A stretch of 53,702 bases of DNA, taken from Roseiarcus sp050013915 (GTDB taxonomy: Bacteria > Pseudomonadota > Alphaproteobacteria > Rhizobiales > Beijerinckiaceae). Shown one piece after another: positions 17,190 to 27,597 of the stretch. How positions within the stretch are numbered: the stretch's first letter is position 1; every line of letters begins with the position of its first letter. The translations under genes and the position numbers were made by a program. Location of the stretch: NCBI GenBank assembly GCA_050013915.1, contig JBEKEI010000005.1, positions 1 to 53,702 on the forward strand, given 5' to 3'. The notes under the pieces are model-generated. The model worked only from the letters and a program-made list of their open reading frames with translations, searched no databases and had not been told where the DNA came from.

Positions 17190-17209
17190 GAGCGGCGCTC
17201 AGCGCTGGC

Positions 17210-17325
17210 GGACCCCCTCTCCCGCTCGCGGGAGAGGGCTGGCCCGGGGGACCGCGGAGGCTGGCGCCGACCTCATCCGTCACGCTTCGCGCAACGCCTT
17301 CTCCCGCGAGCGGGAGAAGGGGTCC
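17210..17325. repeat. composite palindromic element between coxL and coxD
   Basis: Two hairpins face each other. The first has arms CCCTCTCCCG (17215-17224) and CGGGAGAGGG (17229-17238). The second has arms CCTTCTCCCG (17297-17306) and CGGGAGAAGG (17311-17320). The outer flanks 17210-17224 and 17311-17325 are also complementary in 14 of 15 positions, so the element can fold as one long stem. CTCTCCCGC/GCGGGAGAG sequences are common dispersed palindromes in Hyphomicrobiales. Placed inside an operon, it could stabilise the upstream coxMSL message or reduce readthrough into coxDEF. Confidence 0.8.
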
Positions 17326-17344
17326 GCGCGTCGCCGCAGGGAGC

Positions 17345-19764
<2,420 letters not shown>

Positions 19765-19768
<4 letters not shown>

Positions 19769-20265
19769 TCCGCGGCTTCCCTGTATTCGACGCCATTGAT
19801 CCTGGCGGCGGCGTATTGGATGGCCTTGACGATGTTCTGGTAGCCGGTGCAGCGGCACAGATTGCCCGAAATGCCCATCCGGATTTCCGCGTCGGTCGGG
19901 TCGGGGTTCTCCTCCAGCAGCCGGTAGGCGCGCACGATCATGCCGGGCGTGCAATATCCGCATTGCAGGCCGTGCATCTCGCGGAACCCTTCCTGCAGGG
20001 CGTGCAGCTTGCCGTCGGCCCCCGCCATGCCCTCGATGGTGAGCACCTCGGCGCCCGCGGCCTGGACGGCGAAGAGGGTGCAGGACTTCACCGACTTGCC
20101 GTCGATGTCGACCGTGCAGGCGCCGCAATGGGAGGTGTCGCAGCCGATGTGCGGGCCGGTGACGCCGAGATTCTCTCTGAGATAATGGATCAGCAGGGTG
20201 CGCGGCTCGACCTCGGCCGACACCGGCTTGCCGTTGAGTTGCAGACTGACGTTGACCTTGGACAT
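19765..20265 (-). CDS. coxS: CO dehydrogenase small iron-sulfur subunit
   Basis: A 166-residue subunit carrying two [2Fe-2S] clusters that move electrons from the Mo-Cu centre to the flavin subunit. All eight cysteines are in place: C42, C47, C50 and C62 in the plant-ferredoxin-type domain, and C102, C105, C137 and C139 in the C-terminal helical domain (CGYCTPGM and NLCRCTGY). Length and numbering equal those of Oligotropha CoxS. It lies 10 bp after coxM and overlaps the coxL start. Confidence 0.97.
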
Positions 20266-20275
20266 CGTCGCTCCT

Positions 20276-21142
20276 TCAGCCGGTCGCGCGCGCGAACGCG
20301 CGGGCGAGGGCGCGGGCGGTCATCACGCCCGCCATTTTCCGTCGGTATTCGGCCGAGCCGCGCGCGTCCGCGACCGGCGAGGCGATTGCCTCGGCGGCGG
20401 CGGCGGCGCGGGCGAGCGTCGCCTTGTCGAGCGTCGAGCCGATGACGGCATGGGCGGCGGCCTGCGCCAACAGCGCGGTGTCGGCGACATTGGTCAGGCC
20501 GATCGCGCAGCTCGCGACCGCGCCCTTGTCGAGCGTCAGGACGACGGCCGCGGCGGCGGTGGCGTAGTCGCCGACCTTGCGTTTGAGCTTCTCATAGGCC
20601 CAGCCGTGGCCGGCGGCCGGCGGCGCGATGCGGACCGCGGTCAGGATCTCGTCGGGCTCGGCGGCGGTCGCATAGGCGCCCCGGTAATAGGCGCGCGCGT
20701 CGACCCGCCGTTCGCCCGCCCTGCCGGTCAGCGCATAAGTCGCGTCCAGGCACATCATGAGCGCGGGCATGTCGTTGCCCGGATCGCCGTTGGCGACATT
20801 GCCGCCGAGCGTGCCGAGGTAGCGCACCTGCGGGTCGGCGATCAGCAGCGCGGTCTCGCGCAGGATCGGCGCACGCGCGGCTAGGAGTTCGGAGGCGATC
20901 AGTGCGTGCTGGGTCGTCATCGCGCCGATGACGATCTCGCCGCCCTCCTCGCGGATGCCCCCGAGTTCGCTCAGCGCGGCGAGATCGATGAGATGGCTCG
21001 GGGTCGCGAGCCGCAGCTTCATCATCGGGATCAGGCTGTGGCCGCCTGCGATGACCCTGGCGTCGACGTCGAGGCTGGACAGGAGGCCGACCGCCTCGGC
21101 TAGGCTGGTCGGCCGGTGGTAGTCGAACGAGCCGGGGATCAA
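20276..21142 (-). CDS. coxM: CO dehydrogenase FAD-binding medium subunit
   Basis: The 288-residue flavoprotein subunit passes electrons from CoxS to the quinone pool. The FAD-pyrophosphate motifs AGGHS (32-36) and TLGGN (near 111-115) are intact. The start is a TTG at 21142, which gives the family N-terminus MIPGSFDYHRP and is preceded by GGGAGG at six bases, so the unusual codon is well supported. First of the three structural genes in the form I order M-S-L. The 196 bp upstream holds repeats that may be regulatory. Confidence 0.96.
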   Translation of the reverse strand: MIPGSFDYHRPTSLAEAVGLLSSLDVDARVIAGGHSLIPMMKLRLATPSHLIDLAALSELGGIREEGGEIVIGAMTTQHALIASELLAARAPILRETALLIADPQVRYLGTLGGNVANGDPGNDMPALMMCLDATYALTGRAGERRVDARAYYRGAYATAAEPDEILTAVRIAPPAAGHGWAYEKLKRKVGDYATAAAAVVLTLDKGAVASCAIGLTNVADTALLAQAAAHAVIGSTLDKATLARAAAAAEAIASPVADARGSAEYRRKMAGVMTARALARAFARATG

Positions 21143-21256
21143 ACCGCGCCTCCCTCATTTCGGGGCCGCCCGACCTTCGGCGTCGGGCCGCGACGCGAAA
21201 GAATCCCGCGCTTTGCGGTGCAGCATCAACCAGCGGTGCATGGACGGAGAAAAAAC

Positions 21257-21322
21257 GCACGAAAGCACCGGCGGCCCGCATGAATCGCGTCAGCATCGCT
21301 GACGATCTGCACGAACACCGGC
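21257..21322. promoter_or_regulatory. inverted and direct repeats in the coxC-coxM gap
   Basis: A perfect inverted repeat CGTCAGC-ATC-GCTGACG lies at 21288-21304. It is flanked by two near-identical direct copies of GCACGAA..CACCGGC, at 21257-21272 and 21309-21322. A further 8-bp direct repeat, GCGGTGCA, occurs at 21215-21222 and 21233-21240, nearer coxM. LytTR regulators such as the upstream CoxC bind spaced direct repeats, so these are candidate operator sites for coxM. The inverted repeat could instead be a weak terminator of coxC. No promoter was assigned. Confidence 0.4.
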
Positions 21323-21338
21323 GCCTCGAGCAGGCCGG

Positions 21339-22523
21339 CTACGCCGTCCTCGCCTCGACGAGGCGTTTTACCTGCCGGAAGTGTGATCGCGCGATCGGAA
21401 TGGTGCAGCGCACAGGAGCGGAGAGCTCAGCGACCCCATTCTCCCCCGCGCGCTTCAGGCTTGCGACCCTGTCGATCGCGACGATATGGCTGCGATGCAC
21501 GCGCATGAAGCGGGCAGGATCGAGGCGCGCCTCGATGGCCCCGATCGTCAGCCCGCAAAAATATTCCTGCTCGCCGTCGTGGACGTAGGAATAGTGGGCG
21601 TTGGCCCGGACGGCGAATATGTCGTCGACCGGAATCTCGCGCGCGCGGCCGTCCTTTTCGACTGCGATCGCGCTCGTCATCGGCCGACGGTCGTCCATGC
21701 GCGGGGGGCCCGCCGGCTGCATCAGCGACGCAACCGCCGGCGAACCTGCGGCGTCAGCGGCGGCGGGCTCGGGCGGGACGAGATCGGCCGCCGGCGGCGG
21801 CGACAACCGCTTCCCGTCAGGCACGAGCGACAGCAGGAAGGCGGCCGAGACGCCGAACGCGATCATCGTGGTCAGCAGCGCCAGCGCGTTGCGCGAGAGG
21901 GCGGAATCGGCGGCGACGAACCGGCTGACGTCGAAACACGTGGGATCGAGCCGCATCCCGGCCATTGCGGTGTAGTGCATGCCCGAGATCGCAAGGCCGA
22001 GGACGACCGCCGCGCCCAGCACGCGGGTTCGGGTCGCGCGCCGCTCCAGCGTCCACAAGGCGATGCCGCTCGCGGCGATCGAGATCGCGACCGACAGGAT
22101 CACGAACGGCGTCTCCTGGCGGGTCGGTCCGGCCAGATGCACCGCCGACATGCCGACGTAATGCATGAGGCTGATGCCGAGGCCCATCGCGGCGGCCCCG
22201 CCGCCGATACGAAGGATCGGCGCGCCGTCGGCGTGGGCGGCGTAGACGCCGACTCCGACGACGATCACGCAGATGAGGAAGGACAGGAGGGTCGGCAGGA
22301 CGAGATAGTCGACCGCGGATGGAAAATCCGCCGCGAGCACGCCGACAAAGTGCATCGACCAGACGCCGGTCGCCAGAGTCAGCGAGGCGCCGGCCAGCAG
22401 GACGCGGCGGCGCAACCCCTCCGCCCGATCGAGGCCCCTGGCCAGCAGCAGCCCGACGAAACTGCCCTGGATCGCGATGCAAATGGACAGCACGACGAGC
22501 CATTGCTCGTGCGGAACCGTCAT
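21339..22523 (-). CDS. coxC: MHYT-LytTR membrane sensor-regulator (CoxC/CoxH type)
   Basis: A 394-residue one-protein signal sensor and regulator. The N-terminal half is an integral membrane MHYT domain with about seven helices and the repeated metal-binding motifs MHFVG, MHYVGMSAVH and MHYTAMAGM. After a proline/alanine-rich linker comes a C-terminal LytTR DNA-binding domain (VRANAHYSYVHDG, then FMRVHRSHIVAIDRV). In Oligotropha, CoxC and CoxH have this architecture and lie in the cox cluster, where a role in sensing CO or O2 has been proposed. The ATG at 22523 has GGGAGG upstream; an ATG seven codons earlier is less likely. It precedes coxM by 196 bp. Confidence 0.88.
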   Translation of the reverse strand: MTVPHEQWLVVLSICIAIQGSFVGLLLARGLDRAEGLRRRVLLAGASLTLATGVWSMHFVGVLAADFPSAVDYLVLPTLLSFLICVIVVGVGVYAAHADGAPILRIGGGAAAMGLGISLMHYVGMSAVHLAGPTRQETPFVILSVAISIAASGIALWTLERRATRTRVLGAAVVLGLAISGMHYTAMAGMRLDPTCFDVSRFVAADSALSRNALALLTTMIAFGVSAAFLLSLVPDGKRLSPPPAADLVPPEPAAADAAGSPAVASLMQPAGPPRMDDRRPMTSAIAVEKDGRAREIPVDDIFAVRANAHYSYVHDGEQEYFCGLTIGAIEARLDPARFMRVHRSHIVAIDRVASLKRAGENGVAELSAPVRCTIPIARSHFRQVKRLVEARTA

Positions 22524-22614
22524 CCGAACCTCCCGGCGCCGCATATCGACGCTGAGGCGAAGTTAGAGCCGGCCCATCGTTTCTGCAACAGCCTGCTGGG
22601 CGCAGCCGGCCGGA

Positions 22615-24087
22615 CTATGGAACCAGCACCAGCGCGCCGGTCGTGCGGCGCGCCTCCAGATCGGCGTGAGCGGCGCGCGCCTCGCCCAGCGGGTAGAGCC
22701 TCGGCTGATCGGCGACGAGCACGCCGCCGCGCAAGGCGGAAAACAGCCGGTCGGTCTGAACCGCCAGCCTTTCCGGGGTGTCGGTGTAATGGCCGTAGTT
22801 GGGACGCGACAGCGTCACGGACCGGCTTGCGAGCGCATCGATCGAATGATCGCCGACATCGCCCGAGGCCTGGCCGAAGCTGACGAGATGGCCGCGCGGC
22901 GCGAGCGCGCGGATCGAGCCCGCGAACGTGTCCCTGCCGACCGCGTCATAGACCGCCTGCGCGCCGGCGCCGCCGGTCAGGCGCATCACGGCGTCGGCGA
23001 AGTCCCCGCGCGTGGAGACGATGACGTGATCGCAGCCGGCGCGCCGCGCCTGCGCCGCTTTCGCCTCGCTCGAGGTCACGCCGATCACGGTCGCGCCGAG
23101 CGCCTTCGCCCAGCGGCACAACAGCTGGCCGACTCCGCCGGCGGCGGCATGGACGAGGACGACGTCGCCGCGCCGCACGGCGTAGACGTCGTGCAACAGG
23201 AAGCTCGCGGTGATCCCCTTGAGCAGCAGCGCGGCGGCGGCCTGGTCGCCGAGGAACCCGGGCAGCGGGACGAGGAGGTCGGCCCGCATCGTTCGGATCG
23301 TCGCATAGGCGCCGGGCGGCGCGCAGGCGTAGCCGACGCGGTCGCCGGGGCGCACGTTGGTCACCCCCGGCCCCACGCGCTCGACGACGCCCGCCGCCTC
23401 CATGCCGAGCATGCCCGGCGGGGTCACGAGATCGAAACTACCCCGGCGGCAATAGACGTCGATGAAGTTCACCCCGATCGCGGTGTGCCGGATGCGCGCC
23501 TCGCCGGGCCCGGGTTCGGCGACCCGAACGCTCCTGGCTTCGAGAACTTCCGGCCCGCCGTAGCGGGTCAGCACGATCGCGGTCGCTTCGACCCCGGCGC
23601 TCGCCGGCGCCGCGCTCGCGACCGGCGCCGGAGGCGGGCGCGGCGCGCCGGCGCCGGCCAGCAGCCGCCGGACAGCCGAAAAGCCCGCCTCGATGATGTC
23701 CTGCGTCACGAAGCGCCGCAGCCGGTCGCGCTCGGCGGCGGGCGGATCGAAAGCGGCGCGCCACTCCCACAGGCAGCCGCCGTCGCTGGTCACCGGCCTC
23801 AGCCGCACGCTCGCGACGTAGTCGCGCAGCGCGACCGGCGCCTCGAGAATGCAATAGGCGAAACTGGTCTCGGCGTCCGACAGCGCGAGCAGTTGCTCGC
23901 GAATCCGCGCGCCGTCGGCGAGCCGGAAGTTGCGCACCGCGCCGACCGCGTCGCCCGCCGCCTCCGCCTCGATCGCGCTCGCCGCGACCGCGGGATGCCA
24001 GTGGTCGTGGCCGTTGAAGTCGCGCAGGATCGCCCAGACTTCCGCGACCGGGGCGGCGAGGACGGCGCTGCGGCGAATCGCAACCAT
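22615..24087 (-). CDS. SRPBCC domain fused to NADPH:quinone oxidoreductase
   Basis: A 490-residue two-domain protein. Residues 1 to about 150 form an SRPBCC (polyketide cyclase/START-like) domain beginning MVAIRRSAVLAAPVAEVWAI. A Pro/Ala-rich linker leads to a medium-chain reductase of the quinone oxidoreductase (zeta-crystallin) type from about residue 170, with YGGPEVLE, GVNFIDVYCR and the nucleotide-binding AAGGVGQLLCRWAKALGA. No zinc-site cysteines are present. The SRPBCC part resembles the separate SRPBCC protein encoded 5 bp upstream, so one probably arose by duplication and fusion. A lipid- or aromatic-binding domain delivering substrate to a reductase is plausible but unproven. Confidence 0.88.
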   Translation of the reverse strand: MVAIRRSAVLAAPVAEVWAILRDFNGHDHWHPAVAASAIEAEAAGDAVGAVRNFRLADGARIREQLLALSDAETSFAYCILEAPVALRDYVASVRLRPVTSDGGCLWEWRAAFDPPAAERDRLRRFVTQDIIEAGFSAVRRLLAGAGAPRPPPAPVASAAPASAGVEATAIVLTRYGGPEVLEARSVRVAEPGPGEARIRHTAIGVNFIDVYCRRGSFDLVTPPGMLGMEAAGVVERVGPGVTNVRPGDRVGYACAPPGAYATIRTMRADLLVPLPGFLGDQAAAALLLKGITASFLLHDVYAVRRGDVVLVHAAAGGVGQLLCRWAKALGATVIGVTSSEAKAAQARRAGCDHVIVSTRGDFADAVMRLTGGAGAQAVYDAVGRDTFAGSIRALAPRGHLVSFGQASGDVGDHSIDALASRSVTLSRPNYGHYTDTPERLAVQTDRLFSALRGGVLVADQPRLYPLGEARAAHADLEARRTTGALVLVP

Positions 24088-24092
24088 GCGGC

Positions 24093-24530
24093 TCAGCGGG
24101 CGAACCGGGACTTCAGCGCCGCGAGCCCCGTCGCGAACACATTGGTCCCGATGTCGGCGACGAGCGCCCCCTCGCGCTCCGGCGCCGCATCGAATTCGGC
24201 GGTCCATTCCGCGAAAGTGTGGTCGCTCTCGGTCACCGGGATCAGCCGCAGCGTCGCGAGGTAATTCTCGACGCCCATCGGGCTTTCGAGAATCGCATAG
24301 GTGCAGGACATCTCGTAGTCCGACAGCGCGAGCAGCCGCTCGCGGACGCGGCCGCCGTCCTTCAGGCGGAAATTGCGGATGCAGCCGACCTGATCGGCCG
24401 ATTTGTGGTGCTCGATGCGGCTCTCCGTCACGAAATTCGTCCAGTTCGGGAGGCCGTTGAAATCGCGCACGACCGCCCAGACCTCGCTCGCCGGCGCCGG
24501 GACCACGGTCGAGGCGTAGACCTTCGCCAT
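24093..24530 (-). CDS. SRPBCC-family ligand-binding protein
   Basis: A 145-residue START-like protein of the polyketide cyclase/MxaD-like group, beginning MAKVYASTVVPAPASEVWAVV, with the RDFNGLPNWT segment typical of the family. The fold has a hydrophobic cavity; members bind lipids, hormones or aromatic intermediates. It is 13 bp after the flotillin gene and 5 bp before the SRPBCC-reductase fusion, so it belongs to the long catabolic operon. CoxG is also SRPBCC, but this gene lacks the CoxG-type membrane tail, so I do not assign it to CO dehydrogenase. Confidence 0.85.
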   Translation of the reverse strand: MAKVYASTVVPAPASEVWAVVRDFNGLPNWTNFVTESRIEHHKSADQVGCIRNFRLKDGGRVRERLLALSDYEMSCTYAILESPMGVENYLATLRLIPVTESDHTFAEWTAEFDAAPEREGALVADIGTNVFATGLAALKSRFAR

Positions 24531-24543
24531 CGCCCGCGCTCCT

Positions 24544-26739
24544 TCAGCGATCGTCGTCGTGGGACTCGTCGGTCGCCGGCGCCGATCCGTTGTTCGCCTT
24601 GGTGCGCTTGGCGGTCAGACTCTCGATGTCCTTGGCGTCGCGCAGCACCTCGGTCATCCGACCGAGGCTGCCGCCCTCGATGCCGATCTCCTTCATCAGG
24701 CTGTCGATCATCGGCGCCTGCACGCGGTAGCGCAACGCGGAATCGATGACCTCGTCGGTGACGTTGCGCTTGCCCTCGCCATTGCCGGCGGCGCCGTCGA
24801 TATGGAGGATCTTGATGCCGTCGATCTTCTCCATCGGCCGGACGCTCTCGCGCACGATGCCTTCGATCCGCTCCAGCAGCTTGCCGCGGAAGCGCGAAAG
24901 GCGCGAGGCGTCGGTGAGCGTGTTCTCCGCCTCGTTGAGCTGCATTGCGCCGCGCGCGTCGATCTCGTAGCGCGCGGCCGCCGCCAGCGCCCTCAGCTTC
25001 TCGGCCTCCGCCTCCCCCTCGGCGGCGATCCTGACCGCCTCGGCGAAGCTCGTCGCCGCCGTTCGCTCCGCCTCGGCCTTGCCGGTCAGACGGATCGCCT
25101 CGCGCTCGGACTCGCGCGCGGCGGCGATCAGATCGGTGAGCTTGCGCCGCTCGGCGATTTCGCGCTCGCGAACGGTGAGCGCCTGCTCCTCGGCCGCGAC
25201 CGCCTTGGCCCGCGCGCCCTCGGCGGCGACGATCGCCGCCGACCGTTCGGCCGATTTCAGCGCGATTTCGATCGCGCTCTGCATCTCGGCGACCTCGACC
25301 GCCTTGTCGCGTTCGACCTCGAGCCTGCGCAGGTCGCCGTCGCGCGCGACACGCGCCTCGGCGAGTCCGCGCTCGGTGGCGATGCGCGCGCGCTCGATCT
25401 CCTCGCCGGAGGATATTTCGGCCTCCTCGAACGCCTGGCGCTTGGCGATGTTGAGCGCGTCGAGCAGCCGCTCGCGCTCGAGCCGCACCTGGTCGAGCAC
25501 GCGATCCTGGCCGATCCGCGTCGCCTCGACGTCCTGGTTGGCGGCGATCTCGGCGCGCTTCCTGGCCGCCTCGGCCTGGACCAGCTCGGCGTTCTTGGCC
25601 GCGACGACGATCTGGCGGCCGATCTCGGCGAGTTCGAGCACGCGGCGGCGATCCAGTTCGAGCTCGCTCTGCTCGCGCTCGCGATCGATCCGCGCCTTCT
25701 CCAGCGCCAGCTCCACCGCGATCTGCTCGCGCTGGGTAAGCTCGCGCGACTTCATCTCGGCCTCGTCGACCAGGCGGCGGCGCGCGATCTCGCGCTGCTC
25801 GATTTCCTCCTGGTTGCGGATGCGCGCCTCGGCGAGCGCGCGCTCTTGCGCGAATTTCGACTTCTCGACCGCCTCGCGCGCGACGAGCAGCGCCTGCTCG
25901 CTCTCCTGATCGCGCAGCGCGCGATCGCGCGCGAGCTGCAGGCGCTGGGCGGTCCGGCGCACTTCTATGTCCTGCTCCTGGGCGAGCCGCGCGTATTCGC
26001 TCTCGCGATCGATGTCGAGCGCCTTGCGCTGCGCGTCGAGGTTCTGGGTCCGGATCTCGATCTGGGTGCGCTGCTCGATCTCGTTGCGCATGCGCCGGCG
26101 CGATTCGATCGTCTCGGTGAGCTGGGTGAGGCCTTCTGCGTCGAAGGCGTTGGCGCTGTCGAAGAATTCGAGATTGGTCTGGTCGAGGTCGACGATCGCG
26201 ACCGCCTCGAGATCGAGGCCGTTGAGCGCGAGGCCTTCGAGCGCGACCGTCCTGACCCGCTGGGCGTAGTCCTGCCGCTGCTCGTGCATTTCCTCGAGCG
26301 TCATCTGCGCGGCGACGGTGCGCAGCGCGGAGGCGAATCGTCCCTCCAGCAGGTCGCGCGCGCCTTCCGGCTGCAGCGTGCGCCGGCCGAGCGTCTGCGC
26401 GGCGCGGCCGACGGCCTCGCGCGAGGAGCCGACCTTGACGAAGAACTCGGCGATCACGTCGACGCGCATGCGGTTCTTGGTGATGACCGCCTGCGTCTCG
26501 CGCCGCTCGACCGCGATCCGCGTCACCGTCATGTTGACCGGCGTGATGTCGTGCAGCACGGGGATGACGAAGGCGCCGCCGCTGACCACCACCTTCTCGC
26601 CGCCGAAGCCGGTCCGCACGAAGGCGGTCTCCTTGGTCGAGCGTTGGTAGAGCCAGCGCAGCAGATAGACGGCGACCACGACGACGATCGCCAGCAGGAT
26701 CAGCCAGAGGATCAGGGAGCCCAGGGTTTCCGCGGCCAT
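24544..26739 (-). CDS. long flotillin-like SPFH protein
   Basis: A 731-residue membrane-scaffold protein. One N-terminal transmembrane helix (LILWLILLAIVVVVAVYLL, from about residue 9) is followed by an SPFH/band-7 domain (VSGGAFVIPVLHDITPVNMT and the QMTLEEMHEQR segment). Then comes an exceptionally long charged coiled coil (about residues 210-600, rich in E, R, A and Q) and a C-terminal region. The layout matches YqiK/flotillin-type proteins, which form oligomeric membrane microdomains. Its place between a TIM-barrel enzyme and SRPBCC genes of a catabolic operon is unusual; it may organise the transporter or its enzymes at the membrane. Confidence 0.88.
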   Translation of the reverse strand: MAAETLGSLILWLILLAIVVVVAVYLLRWLYQRSTKETAFVRTGFGGEKVVVSGGAFVIPVLHDITPVNMTVTRIAVERRETQAVITKNRMRVDVIAEFFVKVGSSREAVGRAAQTLGRRTLQPEGARDLLEGRFASALRTVAAQMTLEEMHEQRQDYAQRVRTVALEGLALNGLDLEAVAIVDLDQTNLEFFDSANAFDAEGLTQLTETIESRRRMRNEIEQRTQIEIRTQNLDAQRKALDIDRESEYARLAQEQDIEVRRTAQRLQLARDRALRDQESEQALLVAREAVEKSKFAQERALAEARIRNQEEIEQREIARRRLVDEAEMKSRELTQREQIAVELALEKARIDREREQSELELDRRRVLELAEIGRQIVVAAKNAELVQAEAARKRAEIAANQDVEATRIGQDRVLDQVRLERERLLDALNIAKRQAFEEAEISSGEEIERARIATERGLAEARVARDGDLRRLEVERDKAVEVAEMQSAIEIALKSAERSAAIVAAEGARAKAVAAEEQALTVREREIAERRKLTDLIAAARESEREAIRLTGKAEAERTAATSFAEAVRIAAEGEAEAEKLRALAAAARYEIDARGAMQLNEAENTLTDASRLSRFRGKLLERIEGIVRESVRPMEKIDGIKILHIDGAAGNGEGKRNVTDEVIDSALRYRVQAPMIDSLMKEIGIEGGSLGRMTEVLRDAKDIESLTAKRTKANNGSAPATDESHDDDR

Positions 26740-26763
26740 GATTCATTGCCCTCGATGAGGCCG

Positions 26764-27597
26764 TCACCCGAAGGCGATGGCCTTGAACTTCCTCGTCTGC
26801 TCGGTCATCGCGCGCTCGGTCGGCAACCGCTCCATCGACGAAGCGCCGTAGAAGCCGTGACAGTGCCGGGTGTTGCGCAGGATGAATTCGGCGTCGGCGG
26901 GTTCGGCGACCGGGCCGCCATGGGCGAGGACGATCGCCTCCGGATTGACCTCCAGCGCCGCCTGCGCCCATTCGTCGATCAGATCAGGACATTCGCCGAG
27001 CGCGCGGCCGGTCTGCGCGCCGATCGCGCCGCCTGTCGTCAGCCCGAGATGGCAGACGATCACGTCGGCGCCCGCCTGCGCCATCGCGCGGGCGTCGTCG
27101 GCGCAGAAGACATAGGGCGTCGTCAGCAGGCCCTTGGCGCGCGCGAGCGCGATCATTTCGACCTCGAGCGCATAGGACATGCCGGTCTCCTCGAGATTGG
27201 CGCGCAACAGGCCGTCGATGAGGCCGACGGTCGGGAAATTCTGCACGCCGGAGAAGCCGAGCCGCTTGAGATCGTCGAGGAAGGGGTCGAACAGGCAGAA
27301 CGGATCGGTGCCGTTGACGCCCGCGAGCACCGGCGTGCGACGCACGACCGGGAGCACCTCTCGCGCCATATCGCGGACGATCTCGTTGGCGTTGCCGTAG
27401 GCCATCAGGCCGGCGAGGGAGCCGCGGCCGGCCATGCGGTAGCGGCCGGAATTGTAGATGACGATGAGGTCGATCCCGCCCGCCTCCTCGCATTTGGCGG
27501 AAAGGCCGGTCCCGGCGCCGCCGCCGACGATCGGCTGGCGCACGCGCTTCATCTGCTGCAGCTTCGCGAGGATCGTCTCGCGTTCGATCCGGGCCAT
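26764..27597 (-). CDS. TIM-barrel PEP-hydrolase-family protein
   Basis: A 277-residue protein of the family called phosphoenolpyruvate hydrolase-like or TIM-barrel signal transduction protein. Characteristic pieces are IVGGGAGTGLSAKCEEAGGIDLI, IYNSGRYRMAGRGSLAG and VQNFPTVGLIDG. Its ATG overlaps the stop of the LivF-UPF0261 fusion by one base (TGATG), so the two are translationally coupled. In the tomato virus-resistance protein Tm-1 the same two domain types are joined in one polypeptide, so a physical or functional partnership is likely. The reaction in bacteria is not established. Confidence 0.85.
   Translation of the reverse strand: MARIERETILAKLQQMKRVRQPIVGGGAGTGLSAKCEEAGGIDLIVIYNSGRYRMAGRGSLAGLMAYGNANEIVRDMAREVLPVVRRTPVLAGVNGTDPFCLFDPFLDDLKRLGFSGVQNFPTVGLIDGLLRANLEETGMSYALEVEMIALARAKGLLTTPYVFCADDARAMAQAGADVIVCHLGLTTGGAIGAQTGRALGECPDLIDEWAQAALEVNPEAIVLAHGGPVAEPADAEFILRNTRHCHGFYGASSMERLPTERAMTEQTRKFKAIAFG

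Noticed and set aside
24093..24530. CoxG assignment for the SRPBCC gene
   Set aside because: It lies upstream of coxC in another operon and lacks the CoxG-type C-terminal membrane tail.
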